A DNA stretch of 64,000 nt, from the NCBI GenBank assembly GCA_932294295.1, contig OW028578.1:33499185-33563184 (forward strand). Direction: 5' to 3'. This document shows positions 49,701 to 59,072 of the stretch, piece after piece (position 1 is the first letter of the stretch; each line of letters starts with the position of its first letter). The notes below the pieces were generated by a model. It did no database searches and was not told where the DNA came from. It saw only the letters and a list, made by a program, of their open reading frames with translations. The translations under genes and the position numbers were made by a program. This stretch comes from Alitta virens. Taxonomy: Eukaryota; Annelida; Polychaeta; Phyllodocida; Nereididae.

Positions 49701-52700
49701 AATCTTCCATGCTATCTGGGATATGATTATTATATGCTAACATTGCAAACTGAACTTTTGCAGAGTTGTGCAATCGAATTTAATTCAAGGTACATTCATC
49801 TATCCAGCAAGGCCGAGCACCTTTCAAGAGCAACATTCTAGCTGGATGTTGTTCGGATGAAGCGTTCAGTAGGTGGTCCTTTGTACTCAGTGTCTATGCT
49901 GAGGCAAGTAAAAGATCCCACCCATGGAATAAATGTGTAACATAGGTTGACTCCTCTTTCATCTCATCAATCAACCCCCGTTAGCAGCAAGAAATTGCCT
50001 TAGAGGGCGGCACTTTCCATATCTATCTATCTATTTATCTATTTATCTATTAGTTAATGACTGTTATACGACTAGATAGGCCAGTCAGTCAGTCAGTCAA
50101 CCAACCAACCTACTAAATAACCTGACTACCAACCAACCAACTAACACACAAACAGCCAGCCAATCTGCCAGTTAGTCAGCTAGGCAACATGAAGGCCAAT
50201 TGTCAGTCAGTCAGTCAGTCAGTCATTTAGTTATTCAATCAACTAGTCTACACCAGCAATGTACTGCAGGTTTAAACACAACCAAATATTAGTGCTTATT
50301 ACCAAACATTTAACACAACAGACCAAGGTCTATTAAACTCAATCAGACATGTATGCAGATTAAGTATGCAGTCCACATTTTAGAGTGTGTACCTAGGCTC
50401 CACTTTTACACACACCTATCAGTTATGTAAATGGTGTGTCTTTTAACCTAATGACAATATCCATTAGATTGTCTGGGGGAAAAGAATATGAAATACTGCT
50501 ATCTGCATTCCCAGCTGGTGGAAAATGCTCCATCAGTTTTCCATGGCAACCAGCTGCAGGCAGACTGCAGTATTTTTATGTCAGTGTGTCAAGCTGCAGA
50601 TATATTATATAGAGTGCACACTGTGGCAGGCTAATTGGATGAAAGCATTGCTTCGCACATTGGGTCATATACATTGACCAGCAACAGCTTTACTGTCCTT
50701 GCTAGAAATGCTTTAGTGCTGGGAATTTGGACATTTGGGAATTTGGTCAAGGCCTGTAAGTTTGTGATTGATAAACTGCTCACCATTACAATAGTATAAT
50801 TAGTATAATCCTTCAAAGCTTAAAATACAATAACTGATAATCAACTTTAATTTTGCGATTGATTATTATCCCCAGCGTCCATTTTTAATCCCATTGTCTT
50901 GCCAGCAATTTTGACAAACGCACCCAATATAGATTCATATCTAATTTTTGGTTATTACACAGAAAAGAACTATTGGCATAAACACTATTAAACTGACATG
51001 GCTTTTATTACGTAATACAATTGTTGTATAATTCCTAATGCATTGCAAATTGCTTAACAATATTAACTTAGAATCTCTAACATGGATATCCACAATAACA
51101 CAAGGTATGACAGGAACTGTATAAAATTATAATGAGTACACCCAAATTTTAATGGGAATGACTTTCTGCATTCTAAGCAAAATCAAGACAAAATAGCTGA
51201 TCAAAGTGGCCGCAACTAGATATAAGTGTGTTGTGTTGGAATTGATTAAATAAACTATGTCATGAGGTTTTCATATCAAAGTTTAGCACAATGGCAGGAC
51301 GATTACAATCGAAAAGCACTTACTAGTAACCACAGAGAGGCTACATCAACTTTTGAAATGTAAATATCGAAATGCAAATAAAGACGAGAGAATTGCATGG
51401 CAGCTGATATGACTAATTAAATTGTCCAAATTTGACAACTTGAGGTTAGATAAAAAAAATGATGTATCAAATAGCAATTTAACTCTCCTTTGTTCACAAT
51501 TGTTTGGTTCTCTTATATATCTTTTACCTTTCTTATGTGACACAGTCAACATTACAAATATAATTTTCTTGAAATAGGGTTTTAACAAGCTTTACCGTCA
51601 AAAAATCTCATGATTTCTGTCACTCGTGTAGTGGTTCACTGAATATGATGACCATTACATTTGTTAACGTGCAAGTCATAAATATTTCAGATTTCAGAGA
51701 ACCCTTATTATATTTTATTTTTTTTTAATCTTCTGCATGTTCATTGTTTCATGAACTCTACCTGGACTGATTTGGCCCAATTATAGCTGGTGGGTGGGTT
51801 GATTAGGGCTTTACATCCTGTATTTCCATGCCTGTTGGGCTAATTAGGACAGGCAGGGACCATGGCAATGAGATGATGGATGAAACAGCCATCCAACTTA
51901 GGCTCGACCGGAAATTGAACCCGGGACCCAGTGGTTGGAAGCCCAGCAAGCTACCACTGAGCTAGGCCCCCTAATTATAGCCCAAGTTATCTTGGAGCAC
52001 CTGCTTGTCCATTGATGGCTACTTGACTATCCGGTTTCTTACAAGCATTTTGCTAATGCTGCCCGGAGGGGCTAATCCAGCTTACAGAAAGTGGCAAAGC
52101 TCATACAGAATCTTAGATGAGGATAAACCATGTGTTAATGACTAGATGAAACATTCAGAGTAAAAAGCTTTTTATTATGCTTAAGTACATGATAAGGGTA
52201 AAAAAAACATGACAATAAGTTTGGTGAACTGCAAGAATATTATGTTATATTGTCATTTTTGACCGATTTAGCTTGATGTATTTAACAGTGGCCAAAGTTA
52301 ATCCGATTGATATATGAACCATGGCTCCATGGCAAAAAAGGACATTATGTTAATTTTATATTGAGTTCATCTTTGACTAAATTGAGTTAACCTGTAACAT
52401 CGGCACAACATCAACGCAATATTGGAGAGACATCGGACTAGTGTCGTCCATTTTGGATCGACATCAAATCAACTTGGTATGTTATCTTGGAATGAGGGAT
52501 GTATTAAAGATAATCAACAGCAATATATGCATTGGAGCAAATTTATTTTATTTTTTGTATTATATCATAATCAGATTATTACTGTATCTTAAATGAAGTA
52601 TAACCCAGGCCCTGTAATACATATATCCTTGGATTTACAATTATTTTGCCAGAAAAAAAAAAACATTCCATTATCTTTATTGCAATTTCACTCATCTGCA

Positions 52701-52915
52701 ACACAATACAAAGTTCATATTTACCATTTCCATTCCTGGCCTTTCTTTTTCCATATAGTAATCACAGCCTCAACCATCAGCGCCATCAGTGTCAACAACA
52801 TGAACCATGTCTTGCCCTCTCCCGTAACTGCGTACAGTCGCCATATCGAAATTAGTCCGTGACATGAAAACATAGCACGCACTAAAATAGCGCGGAAGAT
52901 GACAAAAACCCCCAT
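40745..52915 (-). CDS. tmem26: TMEM26-like multi-pass membrane protein
   Basis: A polytopic membrane protein of unknown biochemical role. Seven coding exons, 5' to 3': 52725-52915, 49169-49346, 48426-48629, 46636-46767, 44422-44576, 43168-43339, 40745-41017; GT-AG, phases consistent, 434 codons plus TGA. The N-terminus MGVFVIFRAILVR is followed by CHGLISIWRL, then hydrophobic segments near residues 36-54, 67-80 (FLFLLCVVPVIW), 141-156 (LLLFLILGRWILPKG), 172-185 (LLLVYIGTAADIVEF), 197-215 (AILGIWSWSLMQF), 252-280 (MMQDLPFLILRLLLIF) and 287-298. The GRWxxPKGKLTxDQLSQLLLVY block and the QDLPFLxLR...FFTCKN region match TMEM26 as I remember it. The C-terminal 120 residues are polar and cytoplasmic-like, with basic RRQMARERH and a tyrosine-containing end (HEYDSVV). 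The start is the first in-frame ATG after an in-frame TGA. Confidence 0.85.
41343..42038. mobile_element. Solo LTR, Ty3/gypsy-like
   Basis: Starts TGTGACAGG and ends GTCGTAACA, flanked by a CACC duplication at 41339-41342 and 42039-42042. It includes ATTAAA at about 41980, followed by GTTTGTCGTTCATTTCTG, as in an R-U5 region. Three TTTTCTAGAC repeats at 41530-41562 form an HSE-like TTCTAGAA cluster. No internal domain is present, so this is the product of LTR-LTR recombination. It lies in the last TMEM26 intron. Confidence 0.75.
42148..42267. mobile_element. CCCAGATAGCATTCC-family MITE, duplicated with its flanks
   Basis: Starts TCCCAAATAGCATTCC and ends TTGAAATGCTTTC. Flanks (TTTTTGTGACT, GGTACTAGGGAGACAAAACA) also surround the copy at 43003-43120, showing one segmental duplication rather than two insertions. 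Confidence 0.75.
42310..42423 (-). pseudogene. Decayed copy of the TMEM26 last-exon start
   Basis: On the minus strand it reads AG|ATCAACCATAAACAG like the exon at 41017, then keeps KVNYVIKRHISFDDIG. It has lost the acceptor polypyrimidine context and gained an in-frame TGA nine codons in (replacing the Arg after K), so it cannot replace the real exon. It ends abruptly after about 110 bp. Confidence 0.85.
42425..42955. repeat. Nested 500-bp imperfect palindrome
   Basis: Outer arms: TTTTGTTGGTTATATCTCAA plus GCTGAAGGCGGAGG on the left, and CCTCCGCCTTCAGC plus GGATATAACCAACAAAAAC on the right. Both continue through CTATGAGGGATAT and CATATTTACTAATT. Inner palindrome 42592-42757: GGGAGTTAACTAACATTTTC and AAGATGTTAGTTAACTCCC, with TTGTTTCGAG/ATTGTTTTGAGC within. 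The inner and outer arms share GTTAGTTAACTCCCTC. Confidence 0.85.
43003..43120. mobile_element. CCCAGATAGCATTCC-family MITE
   Basis: Starts CCCAGATGGCATTCCTAATCG and ends TTTGTAATGCTTTCTGGG. It ends 48 bp from the donor of TMEM26 exon 43168-43339. Confidence 0.8.
44644..44825. mobile_element. Inverted-repeat MITE beside a TMEM26 exon
   Basis: CCATGGAGCCACCAGAACAG and CTGTTCTGGTGGCTTCATGG are inverted, with arms continuing for about 31 bp through GAGAGAACAGT. The internal 120 bp is single-copy here. It lies 67 bp upstream of exon 44422-44576. Confidence 0.8.
45521..45653. mobile_element. TA-flanked 133-bp MITE
   Basis: TACCGTAACGGAGGGTATTA and TAATACCCTCCGCTATGGTA are inverted. The arms extend about 37 bp with CGACAGGGCGGGTATT inside, and TA dinucleotides border both ends. 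Non-coding, in a TMEM26 intron. Confidence 0.85.
45654..46635. other. TMEM26 intron without a recognised feature
   Basis: AT-rich intron with a short (GTAA)n at about 46320-46350. No coding or repeat-family evidence. Confidence 0.5.
46970..47654. mobile_element. CACTAAGAAAACTT inverted-repeat element, long form
   Basis: Ends CACTAAGAAAACTT and AAGTTTTCTTAGTG. 46985-47190 is the inverted counterpart of 35574-35777. An additional 430 bp (GGCCTAGGCCTTTATCAAG to CACAACACCAGGTATCTATTC) is missing from the short form. The extra part reappears at 53300-53510. No transposase is recognised. Confidence 0.75.
47655..48425. other. TMEM26 intron without a recognised feature
   Basis: AT-rich intron. A GCAATGTTGGGCTGACGTC scrap near 48110 may be a remnant of the palindromic MITE core. 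Confidence 0.45.
49519..49726. mobile_element. Compound CCCAGATAGCATTCC-family MITE
   Basis: Starts CCCAGATAGCATTTCAAATTG. A first end-like block lies at about 49620-49635 (TTTAGAATGCGATTTGGG) and a second at 49705-49726 (CCATGCTATCTGGG). This looks like two fused copies or one with a doubled core. Confidence 0.75.
49830..49995 (+). mobile_element. SINE family 2 fragment
   Basis: Shares AGCTGGATGTTG, CTATGCTGAGGCAAGTAAAA, GATCCCACCCATGG and AAATGTGTAACATAG with the copy at 63475. The tail degrades into CTAT repeats at about 50020. Confidence 0.7.
50050..51778. other. TMEM26 first intron, simple repeats only
   Basis: Short (CAGT)n runs at about 50085-50105 and 50205-50225 with CCAA runs between. 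Otherwise AT-rich intron with nothing recognisable. Confidence 0.5.
51788..51972 (-). mobile_element. tRNA-derived SINE (family 1) with target duplication
   Basis: The full minus-strand head GGGGGCCTAGCTCAGTGGTA with B box GGGTTCAATTTCCGG, and the family body. AATTATAGC flanks both ends (51779-51787 and 51973-51981). Confidence 0.9.
52390..52495. repeat. Degenerate CCCAGATAGCATTCC-family core
   Basis: Carries AACATCGGCACAACATCAAC, GAGACATCGGAC and ACATCAAATC words and ends TGGTATGTTATCTTGG, but lacks a good left end. Confidence 0.5.
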
Positions 52916-52972
52916 GGTGAGGCAAAGTAGTCCTACATCATAAGCATGGAAGATTTCCAAGAGTTTGGTGTA

Positions 52973-53023
52973 TCAACTGGTATCCATTGTAATGGCGAAG
53001 GTGTAGTCATAAATGCAAGACAT
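52973..53023 (-). other. Possible upstream ORF in the TMEM26 5'UTR
   Basis: A good acceptor (TTTTGTTTCAG) ends at 53024, immediately followed by ATG and a 16-codon frame (MSCIYDYTFAITMDTS) with TGA at 52973-52975. It lies 57 bp before the TMEM26 start in another frame. If the exon starts here, the TMEM26 transcript has at least one non-coding exon further upstream. Confidence 0.4.
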
Positions 53024-53299
53024 CTGAAACAAAAGAATATTTTTAATTATTAACTGGTTAATTTACACTTCAGTAAAACAATCTAACTCACATGATATAT
53101 GTCCAGTCTTTCTAGAAAAATTGAGCTGGATTATCCTCCTACCTGATACCAAACCAAAGGATCTTGCCATGGCTGTCTTCAGGAAATTGTAACTAAAGAA
53201 CTCTCATTTAAAGTGCGGATTTTTTTATTGAGTTTGTGTACAAACCCTAGAGCTGGTTCGATAGGGCAACATGCACAGTTTATGTGCGCAGATTTTTTT

Positions 53300-53510
53300 T
53301 ATACCTGAGCCTAGGCCTTTCTCAAGTATAGAATTATCATTTTCGTTAAATAAAGACTGAATTGTTCCAGAAAATGTTTAGAATTTATATTTATACAGTA
53401 GCCATCATACTGTATTAAAGTGTTTACATTGTAGGTCTAGTGCTGCTGGCATTCTACACACAACACCAGGTATCTATTCTTTTTTTGAAAAAGAGTATTC
53501 TTGTTACTTG
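53300..53510. mobile_element. Fragment of the long-form CACTAAGAAAACTT element
   Basis: Matches 47195-47630 in the same orientation with an internal deletion: CCTAGGCCTTTCTCAAGTAT, AAATAAAGACTGAATTGTTC, CAGTAGCCATCATACTGTAT, CACAACACCAGGTATCTATTC-like blocks. The terminal repeats are missing. Confidence 0.7.
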
Positions 53511-53874
53511 GAAAGGGAGTTAGAAGCCAGTCATAGTGTAGGGATGTGGGCCTGACCCATTCATACCTGAGTCATTGCTAAAGATATGCAAAGTCACCAT
53601 CTACTCTAAATTGTTTCTTGTTGTGTAGACACGACCCACAGTCTTACAATTCTCACTGTTCCATGTTGGGAAACTTAGCCGTGTAAGGTACGTCTAATTA
53701 TTTGCTTCTTTGTATTCTTAGTGCAAACAATCAGACCTAATGCAAATGGTTGAGAGTGTCAATGTACAGTCTTCGGAGCTTATCAAGTTCGAAGTCAACA
53801 TTGTACGGCAAACAACTACAGATTAACATGGGCCAGTGGAGCTAGTGTTTCCCTTGAAGTTGAATGCTGAACCT

Positions 53875-54230
53875 CTGCACCAGGATGCTAAGTTTGCATG
53901 TGTACCCAAAATGGCTGAGTTCTACAGTAAAAATAGTTAAAAGCTAAACCTTTGCAAAATTGCTAAATATAAACTTGTAAACCCAAAAGTGTGGAATGCC
54001 GACCTTTCACAGTCAAAATTGCTGGATACTGAACTTGAATACCAAAAGTGGCTGAATACTAAAACACGTACACCCAAAATAGCTAAATGCTAAATTGTAC
54101 ACCCAAAAGAGTTAAAGGCTAAACTTGTACATCCAAAATTATTGGACGCTGAACTTGTGCAGCAAAAATTGGTGAAATACTAAAACTTACAAACCCAAAT
54201 TTGCTAAATGCTTAAGTTGTACACCAAACA
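53875..54230. repeat. Degenerate 33-35-bp tandem repeat
   Basis: About ten units built on GCTAAACTTGTACACCCAAAA followed by TNGCTGAATACT, diverged and with small indels. It is an old array upstream of TMEM26. Confidence 0.75.
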
Positions 54231-54301
54231 TCACCCGAAATACTTTGATCAAATTGACTTCATAGGAGGCATCTTTACTTGCCATGACATAAACTCTAAG
54301 C

Positions 54302-54583
54302 ATGCAACATTATCTTGACATTGCCCCAGCATTCAATGTCAGCCAACATTGTCTGACCTTGACACAATCTGACATGCAATATTGGCCAGGCGTTGGCACT
54401 TCCCAAATAATGATGCATCGTCGGCAAGGCATAAGCTATGTTGGATCCATGTCTGCTTGACATTTGCCTGACTAGGCATGCCATCATCAGCTGGCAGGGC
54501 ATTTATGGTTGCTGACGGTAAAACATTGTATCAACATCCTGATGTTGTGCAGGTGTTGTCCCGATTAGAATGCTATCTGGGAT
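54302..54583. repeat. Rearranged CCCAGATAGCATTCC-family sequence
   Basis: ATGTCAGCCAACATTGTC, CAATATTGGCCAGGCGTTGG and ACATCCTGATGTTGTGCAGG words, ending GATTAGAATGCTATCTGGG at 54583. Probably two or three overlapping copies. Confidence 0.55.
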
Positions 54584-54708
54584 TGTTGCAGTGCCGAACC
54601 TAGAATAATAATGATATAATAATCAGCTTAATCATAAGGTCAGGTGTCTGTCTTTAGCTTTTGGAAGTTACCCAGATATATTCCAATCGGGAAAACATTA
54701 TTCCAACA

Positions 54709-54910
54709 GGGGAGTGGGGGCCTATCTCAGTGGCAGTACACAGGGCTTCCAAACACCGGGTCCCGAGTTCAACTCCTGATCGAACCTAAGTTGGATGATT
54801 GTTTCATCCATCATCTCATTGCCATGGTCCCTGCCTGCCCTAATTAGCCCATCAGGTGCAGAAATACAGGATGTACAATCCTTTTCCACCCACCCACCTT
54901 CTACTAGTAC
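54709..54910 (+). mobile_element. tRNA-derived SINE (family 1) inserted in a MITE
   Basis: Head GGGGGCCTATCTCAGTGGCA with B box GAGTTCAACTCC and the normal body. TATTCCAACA flanks it (54699-54708 and 54911-54920). The left flank CCCAGATATATTCCAATCGG (54671-54690) is a palindromic-MITE end, so the SINE landed in an older element. Confidence 0.88.
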
Positions 54911-54953
54911 TATTCCAACATTGGTCATTGTGAATGTACAGTATTTGTACAGT

Positions 54954-55941
54954 CCCAGTCAAGAATTTGACCTCAGAGTAAGCTCACTGTGAGATCAAAG
55001 AAACCCTCACAGAGAGCTCACCTGGTGAGGTCACTGTGAGCTAAAACTCCTGCCCCACAGGGGTCTCACAGTAAGCTAACACTGTGAGGTCACAGTGTGA
55101 CCTCTCTGTGAGAAAACTGTGAGCTGATCATGTGTGATTCGATTTTTGCAACATTCCAACCTTGTGGTAGCTCTTAGACTCTGACCATTAATTAAGCTGT
55201 GTAATTTGGTTGCAACTAATGATGAAATAAAAAAAAAAAAGCAAGAACAGCTTTCATTCATGATGGTCCCAAGCTGGGCTTAAACCTACAGCCTACCTAC
55301 CTACCTACTTAACCTAAACCTAAAAGTACTACACTCAAACCACTACACTAGCCAGTCATCTAGAAACTAGGTGGCATATAATTAAACACCATGAATAAGA
55401 TGAGATGAAGTCACTTTTTCCAACATTACAATATGATTATATATATTTATTGATTGGTGCGGTGGAACTCTCTGGATGTCTTGCTGTGTACAGTATCATT
55501 AAGTGACATCAATCAGTGATATCAAATTAAAAAAGAAGATCAACCTATTTTTTGGAATAAGTTATTATGCCATCAGATTTTTTTTTTTAAACTAAGATAC
55601 ATTTCTGTTTCACCCAAGAATAAAATAAGTTAGGATCGAACTCTGGTACCAAAAGCAGGCATGCTAACCATTACACCACGAATGCCATTGCTCCTGGTGA
55701 TTCAAGGATCATAATAAAGCAGCAGTTCTATTTATAGTTTCTGTTATTAGCTAGCCTGTGATCAATTGGCTTGTAATGCCTTCGGTAGTAGGTCATACAG
55801 CTGACCTCAGTTAGCTGACACTGAACTCATAGCAGTGAGATCATCACATGTCCTCACTGTGATGTTGTCATGTGTGACATCAATGGATGAATTTTTGGTG
55901 AGGCCACAGTGACCATGACATGAGCTCACTTCTTGACTGGG
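54954..55941. mobile_element. 990-bp inverted-repeat element with subterminal TCACTGTGAG repeats
   Basis: Ends CCCAGTCAAGAA and TTCTTGACTGGG. Behind each end lie many CTCACTGTGAG / GTGAGGTCACTGTGAGCT words (left 54975-55130, right 55800-55930). The middle has AT-rich DNA and two tRNA-like scraps. No transposase is seen. Subterminal repeats of this kind are typical of hAT and similar transposons. Confidence 0.7.
55628..55690 (-). mobile_element. tRNA-like sequence (SINE head or tRNA pseudogene)
   Basis: On the minus strand: TCGTGGTGTAATGGTTAGCA (A-box-like), then ACCAGAGTTCGATCC (B-box-like). No clean acceptor stem is seen. It lies within the TCACTGTGAG element; a second, weaker A-box-like stretch lies at about 55335-55365. 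Confidence 0.45.
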
Positions 55942-56880
55942 GAATTTCTATAATATCCTCCGAGGAAATTAAATACTTATACCAGAAGTTTAGAACATAA
56001 TTTTCTTCTTCTATCGACAATTCACTTTTTTTGTCTACAAATACTAAAGTTTTTAAATCAAGGTAGAAAGACAAATGTTGACAGTGCTGCCATGGCCCAT
56101 ACAATAAAGTGACAAATGTTGGGGCAATATTATGCAATGATGCGGCAATAAAAATGTGTGGAAAATGTGTTGAAATGTGTTTATCTTGACGCATGATTGC
56201 CACAAAAAAAATTGTGCAAGGATACATAACAGTATTAGATGAGGGAAGGGGGAATCCCCGTTGTGTCCCAGGGGAATAGTGCGATGATTGGAAATACTGT
56301 CAAAATAATTCACTGTCTGCAAGTGTCCTATGCTCGCTTTCATTGATTTGTCACGATTGTGTTGCAGAGACAACAGGATTAAAACACCATAAAGCACAGA
56401 ATCCAATGATAAAGATTTGGTAGATATTTCATTTATTTGCAAATGTGTTAACTTGAACTAAATCCCATGCAGATCTGTTCATCCTATCACTTGGCATCAG
56501 CACATGGTTTCCACGCTGAATATAAACAACCTTTCTGGCTAACTTAATTTGGAAATATTAGACAATTAATTTCTCCCTAATCCATCAAAATCCAAAATGA
56601 ATTGAGTTGCATACAATCCAGAACGACCTACAAACTTCTTTCTTAATATAACAAAATCTGTTGAACTCATCATCATCAGTAAGTTGAGTGTTATATAATT
56701 CACAATTATGTCCGATATATATGTAAATCAAATTTCATGTTTTTTCTTGGCCATTAAATTGTGATGATGTGATGTAATGTCGTTATAATTACAGTGGTTG
56801 CTCAACCATGGTGATTAAGAACATTAAATATGCGAAAATATTAGAATTTCATAATTAAGTCGACATGCTTAGATTTTAAT
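55942..56880. other. Intergenic, nothing recognised
   Basis: AT-rich DNA. Overlapping open frames of 115 and 129 codons on the minus strand at 55880-56442 have no domain character and no splice context that supports them. Confidence 0.5.
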
Positions 56881-56895
56881 TAAGTCGACATGCTT

Positions 56896-56924
56896 AGATT
56901 TTATCTATCTATCTATTTATCTAT

Positions 56925-56964
<40 letters not shown>

Positions 56965-57034
56965 ATATCTATATATCTGACTGTTTATCTAACTATTTAT
57001 CCATATCTATCTATTTATCTATCTACCTATCTAT
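56896..57034. repeat. (CTAT)n microsatellite
   Basis: Mostly pure CTAT with a few CTTT and CTAC changes. Confidence 0.95.
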
Positions 57035-57550
57035 CATGCATCACTTTTTACAATCATTCATTTTGCCTAGATTTGATCATTGTCATAAGGGGCAATTTGT
57101 ACCATTGTCAATGAGGGATGAGGCTGTCCTCGCAGCCTCGTTTTCGTCAAGTGTTTGTAAACAATTGCCATCTGCGTCATCCATTTTTGTTTGGTAACCG
57201 ATTATGTAATACCATTAATGCAAGTGGAAAGTCACCGTTTTATGCATTTAAGCCAATAAATAGACTGCATGTAGACAAGGGTTAATTAAAGGTGCACAAT
57301 TTATAACACATGCCATCATTTATAACTACAATGGCTGGGGGCATGTTATAATTGGCACAGAATGTAAATAGTTTACAGCAATTAGAGTTTTAACTAATCA
57401 AAACTTGTTGAAAATGGCATTACTCATAGCAGGATAACATACTCTATATTTGGTATAATTGCATATTTTGCTGACATCCAATAAAGGAAAGACTTGGAAC
57501 TTTAGGTTTTGTGAAATCAACGTGAGCTTTGACACTACATTAGGACCATT

Positions 57551-57860
57551 GTATTGTATTGTATTGTATTGTATTGTATTGTATTGCATTATATTTAATT
57601 GTATTGTGTTGTTTTGTTTTGTATTGTATTCTACTGTTTTGTATTGTATGCTACTGTTTTGTATTGTATTGTATGCTACTGTTTTTATTGTATTGTGTTG
57701 TGTGGTATTGTATTGTGTTGTGTTTTTATTGTATTGTGTTGTATTGCATTATATTGAATTGTATTGTGTTGTTTTGTTTTGTATTGTATGCTACTTTTTT
57801 GTATTGCATGCTACTGTTTTGTATTGTGTTGTTTTGCTTTGTTTTGTATTGTATTATTGC
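57551..57860. repeat. (TATTG)n / TTGTATTG microsatellite
   Basis: A pure TATTG block at 57551-57590, degrading into TTTTGTATTGTATGCTACTG variants. It produces long open frames rich in YCIVL, which are artefacts of the repeat. Confidence 0.95.
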
Positions 57861-57934
57861 TAATGGTCTGAAGCCTTGGCCGCTTAGGGTATATGACCAA
57901 CTGTCAGAGGGAGTTGTGATGATTCAATGATAAA

Positions 57935-58010
57935 ACTTGGGAGTCCACACCATGTTACACATTTATCCAATGTGTGGGGTCTTTTATTTGCCCCAGCATG
58001 GACAAGACAC
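57935..58010 (-). mobile_element. SINE family 2 scrap
   Basis: On the minus strand: ATGCTGGGGCAAATAAAAGA, CCCCACACATTGGATAAATG, TGTAACATGGTGTGGACTCC. Only the middle of the family is present. Confidence 0.65.
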
Positions 58011-58083
58011 CACTATTTACTTCACAATTTCACAATAATTGTCCACATTGGTACAATATAAATTGCACATCCTCTCGAACATT

Positions 58084-58087
58084 AGGC

Positions 58088-58132
<45 letters not shown>

Positions 58133-58168
58133 AACTGATTGATTGATTGATTGATTTATTGATTGATT
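58084..58168. repeat. (GATT)n microsatellite
   Basis: Nearly pure GATT repeats directly abutting the left arm of the 37-bp inverted repeat. Confidence 0.95.
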
Positions 58169-58171
58169 CTA

Positions 58172-59072
58172 TGTTCACAGGAAAACTTAGAAGATACACT
58201 AACTGCAATGTGACTTTCACATCATGATTGTTGTGAAATTTAGTAGTTTGCTTGGTAGCTCTGTTACATGTTCCAAATCAATGTAGTCCAAATTAAGGCA
58301 GAAATAACCATAACAGTGATTGCTGAAACCACCTTTCCTGGGTTGAATGACCCCATCTATCAGTTGCTCAAGCGCATCACCTGTGTGAATCCAACTTCTG
58401 TCAGAATGAATGGCCAACCGAGTCAGTATTTCACACAAATACAGCACTACATCAAAGCCAAGACCACAGTGGTCATAAAAAACATAAAACATTGCTCGGA
58501 AAACTGCGCATAGATATAAGAAGTGAGATCACACTTCCAGTCTTGATAAACTGTGGTCGGTTTGCTACTGTCAGATCTCAAGTTAAAAGTTTATTTTCTT
58601 GAAATCCATCTCTAGTTTCCGTACTGATGGGGGGATGGCCGGTTAGCATGCTTTAAAATGCCGATAACAAAAACTTGTGAAGTCCCACACCTCTCAGTTT
58701 AGATTCTGGTATTTATATCTGGCCTGACTTGTCTACATTCACTTAGTTTTCGATTTTTTGCTTTCCCAATACTATGTAACACACCAGACAATTTGTTACT
58801 TTTTTTCTAAAACTTGTGATATTGTATTATACATTTAGTAGTATTTAAAATGGTGAGGTCTCATATAAGTTTCGTATTATAAAATATGAGGTAGAATAAA
58901 ATTCATGCTGAAATATGGGGTTGTAATCTTTAGGTGCTCGTAAAAGTGAGGTGGTTTGAATCTTGAGGAGGTCGTAATAGCGAAATGTCTTAAAATTGAG
59001 ACTGTCTTGATAGTGAGGCAAAATACCGTATGAGGTTGCAGTTAGTGTATCTTCTAAGTTTTCCTGTGAACA
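58172..59072. repeat. Segment bounded by a perfect 37-bp inverted repeat
   Basis: 58172-58208 (TGTTCACAGGAAAACTTAGA and on to CTAACTGCAA) is exactly the reverse complement of 59036-59072. The arms sit 827 bp apart. No target duplication is evident. The right arm lies inside the GAGGTGGTCATAATAGT array, the left arm next to (GATT)n, so this may be an inverted local duplication rather than a transposon. Confidence 0.9.
58217..58513 (-). pseudogene. Exon-like open frame, weakly TMEM26-like
   Basis: A 91-codon minus frame with FRAMFYVFYDHCGLGFDVV and LCEILTRLAIHSDRSWIHTG. In a second frame nearby, KVVSAITVMVISALIW resembles the LMVEAVITIW segment of TMEM26 exon 1 (52725-52915). The resemblance (RAMF, ILTR/ILVR) is short and crosses frames. 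It could be a decayed duplicate of exon 1, an upstream alternative exon, or chance. Confidence 0.25.

Noticed and set aside
55880..56442. Overlapping minus frames of 115 and 129 codons
   Set aside because: No recognised family, no splice context, and AT-rich composition like the surrounding intergenic DNA.
57459..57930. 134- and 123-codon frames rich in YCIVLYCIV
   Set aside because: They come from the TATTG microsatellite.
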